This document shows, piece by piece, positions 27,268 to 35,730 of a stretch of 38,418 nucleotides of DNA (position 1 is its first letter; each line of letters begins with the position of its first letter). The DNA lies in contig JABSOQ010000003.1 in NCBI GenBank assembly GCA_013216195.1, positions 1 through 38,418 on the forward strand. Direction: 5' to 3'. A program made the translations under genes and the position numbers. The DNA is from Bdellovibrionales bacterium. Its GTDB lineage: Bacteria; Bdellovibrionota; Bdellovibrionia; Bdellovibrionales; UBA1609. The notes under the pieces were generated by a model that searched no databases, had not been told where the DNA came from, and saw only the letters and a list, made by a program, of their open reading frames with translations.

Positions 27268-28047
27268 ATGCGTATTTTTGTTTGCATTAAGCAGGTTCCT
27301 GATACTGAAACCAAAATTAAGCTGAATAGTGACAACTCAGGTATCGACGAAGCCGGTATCAAATGGATCATGAACCCTTACGATGAATACGCAGTCGAAG
27401 AAGCCCTGCAGGTGAAGCAAAAGGCGGGAGACGCCAAAATCACTGTGGTTACCGTGGGCCCAAAGAAGCGCTGTGTTGATTCGCTTCGAACAGCCCTTGC
27501 GATGGGCGCCGATGATGCTGTGATTGTCGACACTGACGCGGCGATGGACCCTTATCTCACTGCAAAAGCCTTAGCTGAGGCAATTAAGAAGCAAGATACG
27601 CCTGTAGACCTCGTATTTACCGGAAAGCTTGCAATCGATGACAACGCTGGCGCAGTGAGTCAGTATCTTGCTGAGTTCTTGAGCATTGGTCACGCTACTG
27701 TGGTTTCTTCTTTTGAATACGCAGAGGGCAAATTGACCGCTGAGCGAGAAACCGAAGGTGGAACTCGCGAAGTCTACGAAATTGAAGGGGCTGCTGTTAT
27801 CGCCGCAAACAAGGGCCTAAACACTCCTCGCTATGCTTCATTACCTGGCATCATGAAAGCAAAAAAGAAGCCTTTGGCTGAGTTGAGTCTAGATGATCTC
27901 GGCATCGCAGCCGATCAGATAAAAACCAAATTTGTGAATTTTGAACTTCCAGCTGAAAAACCTCCTGTTCAAATGCTTGAGGGTGAAGTTGCTGATCAAG
28001 TGAAGAGTCTTGTAACTAAGCTAAGAGAAGAAGCTAAGGTCCTGTAA
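27268..28047 (+). CDS. etfB: Electron transfer flavoprotein beta subunit
   Basis: MRIFVCIKQVPDTETKIKLN, MNPYDEYAVEEALQ, VTVGPKKRCVDSLRTALAMGADDAV, GKLAIDDNAGAVSQYLAE. Confidence 0.96.
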   Translation: MRIFVCIKQVPDTETKIKLNSDNSGIDEAGIKWIMNPYDEYAVEEALQVKQKAGDAKITVVTVGPKKRCVDSLRTALAMGADDAVIVDTDAAMDPYLTAKALAEAIKKQDTPVDLVFTGKLAIDDNAGAVSQYLAEFLSIGHATVVSSFEYAEGKLTAERETEGGTREVYEIEGAAVIAANKGLNTPRYASLPGIMKAKKKPLAELSLDDLGIAADQIKTKFVNFELPAEKPPVQMLEGEVADQVKSLVTKLREEAKVL

Positions 28048-28064
28048 GGGTTAAGGGAGATAAA

Positions 28065-29027
28065 ATGTCTTTTGTAGTATTTTGTGAACATCAAAACGGT
28101 GAATTAAAAAAGGGAAGCCGCGAACTATTGAGTTTCGCTGCAACAACTGGTGAGAGCATTACAGCCTTACTTTTTGGGCCAGGCTCATCTGAAGTCGCAA
28201 AGCAAGCTAGTCGCTACGGCGCGAGCATTGCGTTTGCTGGTGACAGTGCCGAGTTCGAAAAGTACAACCCCGTTGTTTTCGCGGCCTCTGCCAGCGCTGC
28301 CATCAAAGAGTCGGGCGCCAAGTTTTTGCTTGCGAGCTCAACCATGATGGCGAAAGATCTGTTTCCTAGAGTAGCTGGTCAGCTCGACACAGGCGTAGCC
28401 TCAGACTGCACAGATTTGGTATTTGAAGGTGGTAACCTGAAAGCCAAAAAGCCCCTTTATGCCGGCAAATGCAAAGCCGAAGTGGAGTTCAGCAACAGCC
28501 CTGTTCAAATGGTTTTAATGAGACCGAATCAATTGCCAGTTGCTGATGCTGGTGATGAGAGTGCAATTGATGTCAAAGCTATTGAAGTGGTGGCAACCGA
28601 GATAAAACAGATCACAAAAGAGATTAAGCAAGGTGCCTCAGACAAAGTCGATTTGACTGAAGCCAATGTTATTGTTTCAGGTGGTCGAGGCATGAAAGAA
28701 GCCGACAACTTTAAAATGCTCGATGATCTTGCTGATGTCTTGGGAGCCACTGTCGGCGCTTCGAGAGCTGTTGCAGATGCGGGTTGGGTTCCACACAGCA
28801 TGCAAGTTGGACAAACTGGCAAAACGGTAGCACCGAGCCTCTACATTGCTTGCGGAATCTCTGGGGCTATTCAACATTTGGCAGGTATGAGTGGTAGTAA
28901 GGTGATTGTAGCTATCAACCAAGATCCTGATGCTCCTATCTTTGCGAAATCTAGCTATGGAATCGTAGGTGACCTGTTTGAAGTGGTGCCTAAGCTAACC
29001 GAAGAATTCAAAGCAGCCCTAAACTAG
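28065..29027 (+). CDS. etfA: Electron transfer flavoprotein alpha subunit
   Basis: [92 protein letters not shown]. Confidence 0.97.
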   Translation: MSFVVFCEHQNGELKKGSRELLSFAATTGESITALLFGPGSSEVAKQASRYGASIAFAGDSAEFEKYNPVVFAASASAAIKESGAKFLLASSTMMAKDLFPRVAGQLDTGVASDCTDLVFEGGNLKAKKPLYAGKCKAEVEFSNSPVQMVLMRPNQLPVADAGDESAIDVKAIEVVATEIKQITKEIKQGASDKVDLTEANVIVSGGRGMKEADNFKMLDDLADVLGATVGASRAVADAGWVPHSMQVGQTGKTVAPSLYIACGISGAIQHLAGMSGSKVIVAINQDPDAPIFAKSSYGIVGDLFEVVPKLTEEFKAALN

Positions 29028-29032
29028 ATTTT

Positions 29033-29686
29033 GTGAAGGCTGCTTTTCGAAAGCACATTTTACCGTGGCTTGTCCTTTGGATATATCGCCTCTTCGTTTG
29101 GAGTTGGAACACCAAACTGGACGAGCCACCAGAACTAAAAGAAGCCCTTCAAAATGGCGAGCCTCTAATTTTCGCCTTTTGGCATGGTCACGAACTGGCT
29201 GTCGCCCAACTTACAAAACGCTATAGGCTTGCAACCATGACCTCTCATTCAAAAGATGGTGAGCTCATGACTTTTGTAATTCATAAGCTCGGAGGTACCA
29301 CCTCAAGGGGTTCTAGCTCTAGGGGTGGGGCTGGTGGGCTGAAAGGGCTCATTCGTTTGGTAAAAACTGGACGTCCGGCTAGTATCGCAGTTGATGGACC
29401 ACGAGGCCCAATATACGAGGTTAAGCCTGGGGTTTTTGAGCTCTCGCGCCTATGTAAAGCCAAGATCTTCGCCGTTGGTCTAGACGCACCAACTGCCTGG
29501 ATCTTTGAAAAGTCCTGGAATAAGGCCATTCTGCCTAAACCTTTTTCTACAATCTCTGTGTCTTACTCAATAGGGATGGGACCAGTTACGTCTGACATGG
29601 ACCCAAAGTCTGCAGAGCTTGCGAGTGAGCTTAAAGAGCACATCTCTGATGCTTGCCAGCAAGCCCGCAAACTCATTGATTCGTAG
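29033..29686 (+). CDS. Lysophospholipid acyltransferase-superfamily protein (DUF374-like)
   Basis: GTG start; LIFAFWHGHELAV, MTSHSKDGELMTFVIHKLGGTTSRGSSSRGGAGGLKGLIRLVKTGRPASIAVDGPRGPIYEVKPGVFELSR. Confidence 0.88.
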   Translation: MKAAFRKHILPWLVLWIYRLFVWSWNTKLDEPPELKEALQNGEPLIFAFWHGHELAVAQLTKRYRLATMTSHSKDGELMTFVIHKLGGTTSRGSSSRGGAGGLKGLIRLVKTGRPASIAVDGPRGPIYEVKPGVFELSRLCKAKIFAVGLDAPTAWIFEKSWNKAILPKPFSTISVSYSIGMGPVTSDMDPKSAELASELKEHISDACQQARKLIDS

Positions 29687-29739
29687 AATTATCGAGTGCT
29701 ACGATTTTCTAGGACGAAATGCATCAAAGGGTTGTTATT

Positions 29740-30570
29740 ATGAAAAAAACTCTGATTGAACTCATCATCCTGCTTGTCGTGTCGGCATTTTTAGCGCCAA
29801 GCTCTTACGCTCAAATTGTTGTGGCGACTGTTGGTGGCAAAAAGATCACTCTTAAAGAGTTCAAAAAGAAGTTTCGCGATGTGAAGCAAAACTCAATCAA
29901 CCCACCAAAACCTGAAGTTTTTTTGGAAGACCTGATTCGCTTTGAAATGGGTGTTCAAGAGGCTGAAAAAATGAGCCTTCGTAATGATCCAATTGTACAA
30001 GAACGGTTTAAGCAAGAGATGTACAAGGCCCTTCTCGAGAAAAAACTAGGTAAGCAAGTTGAAGGCATCAAAGTAAATGAAAAAGAAATGCGCCGTTGGT
30101 ACAAGAAAAACCCTGAGTTGCGTTTGAGTCACATTTTGATCGAGTTTTCTCCAACAGCAACCGCCTCTCAAATAAAAGAGGCTAAAAAAAGAGCCAATGA
30201 GATCTACGCTGAAGTTAAATAAAGTAAGAGACCTTTTGAAGAGTTGGTCAGGCTCTACTCAGATGATTCACTCAGTAAAAACACCGGTGGTGATATCAAC
30301 TACCAATCACGCCTAACAATCGTGCCACCAGTTTACGAAACAGCTCTGCGCATGAAGGTTGGTCAGGTTAAAGGTTTGGTTCGAACTCAGTATGGTTATC
30401 ACATTTTGAAGCTCACCGGTAAGCGAAGCTATGACCAGGCAAATAAACGTTCGATTAGAACTGGCGTTTTTGATTCTAAACGGAAAAGAATCTTTGATGG
30501 CTACTTCAAGAAACTTTCTGGAAACTACAAAGTTAAGCGCAACAGACAGGCTTTGAAAGGCGTTAAGTAA
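29740..30570 (+). pseudogene. PpiC/parvulin-type peptidyl-prolyl isomerase interrupted by an in-frame TAA (30220-30222)
   Basis: N-part (29740-30222) ends LRLSHILIEFSPTATASQIKEAKKRANEIYAEVK*; the same frame continues SKRPFEELVRLYSDDSLSKNTGGDINYQ...GQVKGLVRTQYGYHILKLTGKR. The two track ORFs (29719, 30244) are 525 nt apart, a multiple of 3. Confidence 0.8.
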
Positions 30571-30626
30571 AAGCTTAACCAGCTCTTTTCATCTCTCAGC
30601 TTGTCTGATACCAGTGGATAATCAAT

Positions 30627-31601
30627 ATGAAAAAGTTCACTCAGATTACCCTGATTTTAGGCGTCTTGTTTCTAGTTGGTTGTACCAAAGGGTGTTTGTT
30701 AAACCGCTCAGGCCAGTTATCAGAAAGAGTTGTCGTCAAAGTCAATGAAGTGGACCTCACGGCTGAAGAGTTTGCTAATGCTTTGGCCGATCAACTCAAA
30801 AACTACGATGCATTAACTGTTAAAGAAGAGGGCTTGATCATTCAAGCCAAGCAGCAAGTGGTTCGAGACTTTATCATTCGAGTTATCACAGAATCTTGGG
30901 CTCAAGAAAACGGCTTGCTCGTTCAAAAAGAAGAGCTGGAAGCAGAACTCGCCAACATTAAAAGCCAATACCCCGACGATCTCACCTTTAGACAAAAGCT
31001 AATTGAACAAAATATTTCTTATGAAACATGGCGCAGCCAAATAAAATTGCGTAAATTGCAACACAAAGTCGTGGAGCAACTCAAAAGCAAGATCAGCCAA
31101 CCGTCAGAATCTGAAATGAAAGAGTTCTTTAAAGAGCACAAAAAAGAGTACTCACATGACAAGCAAGTTTTACTCGAGCAAATCGTAGTGCGCACTGAAG
31201 ATGAAGCCGACAGAATTCGTCAAGGCCTAAGAAAAGGCAAAAAGTTCGGCGAACTTGCTAAACAGTTTTCGATTACACCTGAATCAGAGAATGGTGGTCG
31301 GCTAGGCTGGATAGAGCAGGGCATGTCTGACACTTTTGACAGCGCGTTTCAGCTACCAGTAAACCGATTAAGCGGCGTGTTAAAGAGCCCTTATGGCTAC
31401 CACATCCTCAAAGTTGTTAAAAAGCGCAAGGCATTCACTGAGTCATTTGAAGATGTGAAAGAACGTATATATAAACAATTGATACAAAATCGTGAGCAAG
31501 CTGCGTATTCAAAGTGGCTCGAAAAACAAATTCGAAAGGCAAAAGTATTAAAAGACGAATTCTTTATTGCCAGCATGAGAGTCGAAACTTCAGCAGAGTA
31601 A
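30627..31601 (+). CDS. PpiC/PrsA-type peptidyl-prolyl isomerase lipoprotein
   Basis: Lipobox LFLVGC; SurA-like N-domain; parvulin LLEQIVVRTEDEADRIRQGLRKGKKFGELAKQFSITPESENGGRLGWIEQGMSDTFDSAFQLPVNRLSGVLKSPYGYHILKV. Confidence 0.92.
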   Translation: MKKFTQITLILGVLFLVGCTKGCLLNRSGQLSERVVVKVNEVDLTAEEFANALADQLKNYDALTVKEEGLIIQAKQQVVRDFIIRVITESWAQENGLLVQKEELEAELANIKSQYPDDLTFRQKLIEQNISYETWRSQIKLRKLQHKVVEQLKSKISQPSESEMKEFFKEHKKEYSHDKQVLLEQIVVRTEDEADRIRQGLRKGKKFGELAKQFSITPESENGGRLGWIEQGMSDTFDSAFQLPVNRLSGVLKSPYGYHILKVVKKRKAFTESFEDVKERIYKQLIQNREQAAYSKWLEKQIRKAKVLKDEFFIASMRVETSAE

Positions 31602-32554
31602 TTCTAGCCTTAATTGCACTTATGGTGATCACTTCACCGTTCGCCAGAGCTGAACTAATTGAACGCATAGTTGCTATTGTAGACAATGCTATCGTGACGA
31701 AAACTGATCTTGAGGCCTACCGTGAGAAGCTCAAATCAGGTGGCCTTGTCGACGATGCTCTTCTCAAAATGAAAGACCCGAAGGCTCTTATGAGCGATGA
31801 CAACGCACTTGTGAGTCATCTGGTCGACGAGCGAGTTATCGACCAAGAGATTCAACGATTGGGCATGGCTGTCACTATCGAAAAGGTAGAACAAGAAATT
31901 CGCAGTGTTACCTCTAGAAACGGTATTACTAGAGCTCAGTTGAAAGAGGCCCTAACTGCTAGAGGTGTTAAGTTTTCTGATTACCAAGACTTCATTCGTA
32001 CATCGTTAGAAAGACAGGCCCTGATCGATCGTGAAGTTGCCTCTAGAATTAAGATCTCTGAAGAAGACATTTCAAATTTCTATCTTGCCCAAACTCAACA
32101 AACCAACGCTCAGGTTTTTGAATACCGACTTGCTCACATTTTGATTAGGCCTGTTGAGCGGGGAGGGCAAAGCCCAGATGAGAGAATCAAGTTGGTTCAA
32201 AGAAAAGTCTCAGAGGGTACAAGAAGCTTTTCAGAGCTAGCTTCTCAATTTTCAGAAGACCCTAATTTTTCACAAGGTGGCATTCTAGGTTCTTTTAAAG
32301 CAGGTGAAATGCTACCTGCCCTTGAAAATGGAATTCGCAGTTTAAATGTCGGTGATATTTCACAGCCTGTTAAAACACCTGCCGGTCTTCATATCATTAA
32401 AGTGATTAACAAAACCCTTGTTGAGGATCCAAATTTAAAAGCACAGAAAGTACAAATTCAAAATATTCTCTACGCCAGAGCTTTCAAAGACCAATTTAGA
32501 AAGTGGCTCGACCAAAAGAGAGAGAACTCATTTATTAGGATCAACGAGCAATAA
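31514..32554 (+). CDS. surA: SurA-type periplasmic chaperone / peptidyl-prolyl isomerase
   Basis: AELIERIVAIVDNAIVTKTDLEAYREKL, LAHILIRPVERGG...FSELASQFSEDPNFSQGGILGSFKAGEMLPALENGIRSLNVGDISQPVKTPAGLHIIKV; directly upstream of pdxA. True start uncertain. Confidence 0.87.
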   Translation: MARKTNSKGKSIKRRILYCQHESRNFSRVILALIALMVITSPFARAELIERIVAIVDNAIVTKTDLEAYREKLKSGGLVDDALLKMKDPKALMSDDNALVSHLVDERVIDQEIQRLGMAVTIEKVEQEIRSVTSRNGITRAQLKEALTARGVKFSDYQDFIRTSLERQALIDREVASRIKISEEDISNFYLAQTQQTNAQVFEYRLAHILIRPVERGGQSPDERIKLVQRKVSEGTRSFSELASQFSEDPNFSQGGILGSFKAGEMLPALENGIRSLNVGDISQPVKTPAGLHIIKVINKTLVEDPNLKAQKVQIQNILYARAFKDQFRKWLDQKRENSFIRINEQ

Positions 32555-33486
32555 TGCTGAATCATGTTGTTATCACTACTGGCTCCCCAGAAGGGGTTGG
32601 CTCAGAGATCGTCAAAAAAGCACTGCTAGAGATAAAGCCGAATTCAAAACTGAGATACACAGTGCTCTCTCACAATTCGGCTTTGCCAATTCAGCTTAAA
32701 GGACCTTGGCGCGTAAAAAAAACAGACAAGAGCGAGCTTGCAAGATGGAGAGCTTCTGACCGAGATGTTGTTCGCTTAATATCTTACTCAGGGTCACCCG
32801 CCAATATGGTCAAGGCAGCAACTCAACTCTGCATAGACGACAGCAATACAGCAGTTTCAAACGCTCCGATGCGAAAATTGAAATCAGGTGCTGGTCATAC
32901 CGAGATCATCAAAGACATGAGCAAATCGAAACATGTCACAATGGGTTTTATTGGTAAAAGGTTTAATGTCTGTTTAGCTACGACCCACATTCCGCTAGAA
33001 AAAGTACCAGGTCAGTTAACTAAATCTAGAGTTACTGTGGTGGCTAAAGCCACAGAGAAGTTACATCAACTTACGGGACCTTCAGCAGACACAATAGGGG
33101 TGCTGGGCTTAAACCCGCATGCCGGTGAAAGCGGGGCCATCTCTAAACTCGATGCCAAGCTTTTCTCGGTCTTGAAACAGTGTCGATTGAGCTCGCCAAT
33201 AAGCCCCATGTTGCCAGCCGACGGAGCTTTTATGAATGGGGCTCCACATCGAACCCTGCTTGCCTGGTATCATGATCAGGGCCTGATCCCATTTAAACTT
33301 ATCCATGGCTTATCTATGGGAATTCAAATCACCCTGGGGATCCCCTTTATTCGAACAAGTGTCGACCACGGAACAGCTGAAGATCTTCACGGCAAAGGAA
33401 TAGCCGACCATAAGTCTATGAAAATGGCTATTCAGTGGGCCGCCAAACTACAAGCCCAACATGGAAACAGCCTGTTAGATCTCTGA
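32554..33486 (+). CDS. pdxA: 4-hydroxythreonine-4-phosphate dehydrogenase
   Basis: GAGHTEIIKD, CLATTHIPLEKV, LGLNPHAGESG, LPADGAF, YHDQGLIPFKL, GIQITLGIPFIRTSVDHGTAEDLHGKGIAD. Confidence 0.92.
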   Translation: MLNHVVITTGSPEGVGSEIVKKALLEIKPNSKLRYTVLSHNSALPIQLKGPWRVKKTDKSELARWRASDRDVVRLISYSGSPANMVKAATQLCIDDSNTAVSNAPMRKLKSGAGHTEIIKDMSKSKHVTMGFIGKRFNVCLATTHIPLEKVPGQLTKSRVTVVAKATEKLHQLTGPSADTIGVLGLNPHAGESGAISKLDAKLFSVLKQCRLSSPISPMLPADGAFMNGAPHRTLLAWYHDQGLIPFKLIHGLSMGIQITLGIPFIRTSVDHGTAEDLHGKGIADHKSMKMAIQWAAKLQAQHGNSLLDL

Positions 33487-33577
33487 ATTACGTCTAATAT
33501 TGCTAAACTTTGAGGCTGCTTCTTAGCTAGAATGTGATAGTTTTGTAGGGCTTTTTACCTAAACCTGAGGTGATTTT

Positions 33578-34945
33578 ATGAAGATGGATACAGTTATTTT
33601 CAGAGAGTACGATATTCGTGGAGTTTGGAACGAGCAATTTGATATCGAATTTGCAAAAGACCTCGGCAGAGCACTTTTCACCTACCTAAAAAAAGAGAGA
33701 TCTGTAGATAGCCCTACAATTTCAATCGGCTACGATGCTCGCTTAAGTAGCCCTGAAATTGCGGCTGCACTTACAGAGGGCTTTACTGGATGTGGGGGTG
33801 ATGTGAAGCTCCTCGGCTTGATTACATCGCCGATTAGCTATTTCTCCACCTTCACTCTAGATGTTGATGGTGCCTTCATGGTGACAGGAAGCCACAACCC
33901 ACCTGAGTTTAATGGCTTCAAAATTTCAGCTGGTAAGTCGACCATTTACGGTGAAGAGATTCAGAAACTCAGAGCTATTATTGAAAACAAAGATTTCTTT
34001 GAAGGCTCTGGTTCAGCCGAAGAGCACGATATCTTTCCAAGTTATTTGGCTCGCTACAAAGAAGAGTTTACAGACCTCAAAGACATTCCGGTGGTTTTAG
34101 ACTGTGGCAATGGTGCGGCCGGATGCATTGTAAAAGACCTTTTTGAAACGGTTGGCTTGAAGCCTGAAATACTTTTCGAAAAGCCAGATGGCACGTTTCC
34201 AAACCATCACCCTGACCCTACTGTTGAAAAGAACCTCAAAGATCTTCAGACATCTGTAAAAAGCTCAGGGGCTAAAGTAGGAATCGGTTTCGATGGAGAC
34301 GCTGATCGTATTGGTGTCGTAGATGAAACTGGTAAAATGATCTACGGAGATGAGCTTATGTGTCTATACTCAAAGTTCGTTCTTCAAGACTCGGCTGAAA
34401 AGAAGATTATCGGCGATGTGAAATGCTCCGACCGAATGTATGACTACATCGCCAAACATGGTGGTGAACCCGTAATGTGGAAAACAGGCCACAGCCTGAT
34501 TAAACAGAAAATCAAAGATGAAAAATCACCTTTCGGTGGTGAGATGAGTGGTCACATATTTTTCGCTGACCGTAACTACGGCTATGATGACGCTCTTTAC
34601 GCTGGTCTTAGAATTGTTGAGATCTTATCAAAGTCAGGTAAAACCATCACTGAACTTCTAAGTGACCTTCCAACTGCGTACAACACACCAGAGCTACGTA
34701 TTGATACAACGGAAGAAAAGAAGCATATGATTGTTGAGAGGCTGAAAGAGACTTTCTCTGCCCCTAGTGACGAATACAAAGCCAACCTCATAGACGGCAT
34801 CAGGGTTAGTTTTAAAAATGGTTGGGCCTTAGCCAGAGCCTCAAACACTCAACCCGTACTGGTATTGAGATTCGAAGCTGATTCTGAAGACAACTTGGCT
34901 CAAATTCGCTCTCAGTTTGATGAGGTTGTAAACCCACTATTGTAA
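33578..34945 (+). CDS. Phosphomannomutase/phosphoglucomutase (ManB/AlgC-type)
   Basis: REYDIRGVWNEQF, GYDARLSSPEIA, MVTGSHNPPEFNGFKI (phosphoserine loop), GIGFDGDADRIGVVDE, GEMSGHIFFADRNYGYDDALYAGLRI. Confidence 0.95.
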   Translation: MKMDTVIFREYDIRGVWNEQFDIEFAKDLGRALFTYLKKERSVDSPTISIGYDARLSSPEIAAALTEGFTGCGGDVKLLGLITSPISYFSTFTLDVDGAFMVTGSHNPPEFNGFKISAGKSTIYGEEIQKLRAIIENKDFFEGSGSAEEHDIFPSYLARYKEEFTDLKDIPVVLDCGNGAAGCIVKDLFETVGLKPEILFEKPDGTFPNHHPDPTVEKNLKDLQTSVKSSGAKVGIGFDGDADRIGVVDETGKMIYGDELMCLYSKFVLQDSAEKKIIGDVKCSDRMYDYIAKHGGEPVMWKTGHSLIKQKIKDEKSPFGGEMSGHIFFADRNYGYDDALYAGLRIVEILSKSGKTITELLSDLPTAYNTPELRIDTTEEKKHMIVERLKETFSAPSDEYKANLIDGIRVSFKNGWALARASNTQPVLVLRFEADSEDNLAQIRSQFDEVVNPLL

Positions 34946-34970
34946 TGGTTTAAGAACCAATAGTGATTTG

Positions 34971-35003
34971 TAAGGCCGCTCAGTTTGCGGCCTTATTTAT
35001 TTT
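34971..35003 (+). terminator. Rho-independent terminator overlapping the 3' end of the convergent gene
   Basis: TAAGGCCGC-TCAGTTT-GCGGCCTTA followed by TTTATTTT. Confidence 0.85.
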
Positions 35004-35720
35004 ACTGTGGTGGTAGACGTTTGTGAGCTTGTCGCTGGCAGCCCCCAGAAAAAACAATCCAAAAGAAATCAACAAATGAAACACTGCCCGCTTTTGGTTG
35101 TCTGCTTTACGCACCTCATAGTCAGCCCAGCGCTGTTTCATTGTTTCATCTTTTATCTGTTGAGTTCGACTCTCTAGGCTCTTCTGGTTTTCTGCGGCAA
35201 TATCTCTCTCTATTTGCTCGATTGAAGTCTGTTGGGAGTCACCAATTTCATGGGCAGATACTGGCTTTGCATTTGCAATCAAGTTCATTTGATCGAACAA
35301 GTTCTGTCTCTCTATTTGTTCTTTTGCCTCGGTACGTGCCTGTAAGTCTGTAATCTCTTGAGGCGCTTTAGTGGGCTTGAAGCTAATTGAAAAAGTGAGG
35401 AAAATCGCTATCGCTCCTACATAAATAAGAGTAGCAGATACAAGGTTCAAAGGGCTAAATTTGCTTTTGTGCTCTTCGGGTAAGTCTCTTGGTAGCAATT
35501 TCGACAACAAAGGGTTCGCCACTAGGGCTGGCCGAACCGAGGTGGTGTAAGCAGGTAGTAAGATCACGATAAAGATTGCAACACCAAATACTGAACCTGG
35601 CACACCAAAAGCATTTAAACCCGTCGTTAGCAAAAGCGCGAATGCCACAAGAAGAAAAACATCTAGTGCATTAAAGCTCATGTTCTTTATAATATCGGCT
35701 GTTTTGGTAAAATCGTTCAT
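34980..35720 (-). CDS. Hypothetical membrane protein with central coiled-coil-like region
   Basis: Three to four TM segments flanking an EQIERQN...QTSIEQIERDIAAENQKSLESRTQQ region. AGGAGT SD supports start 35720. Confidence 0.7.
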   Translation of the reverse strand: MNDFTKTADIIKNMSFNALDVFLLVAFALLLTTGLNAFGVPGSVFGVAIFIVILLPAYTTSVRPALVANPLLSKLLPRDLPEEHKSKFSPLNLVSATLIYVGAIAIFLTFSISFKPTKAPQEITDLQARTEAKEQIERQNLFDQMNLIANAKPVSAHEIGDSQQTSIEQIERDIAAENQKSLESRTQQIKDETMKQRWADYEVRKADNQKRAVFHLLISFGLFFLGAASDKLTNVYHHSKINKAAN

Positions 35721-35730
35721 TCTCATACTC

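Noticed and set aside
30184-30222. Programmed frameshift at AAAAAAAG near the interrupted parvulin gene
   Set aside because: Both halves are in the same frame, so no frameshift is needed; a stop-codon change is sufficient.
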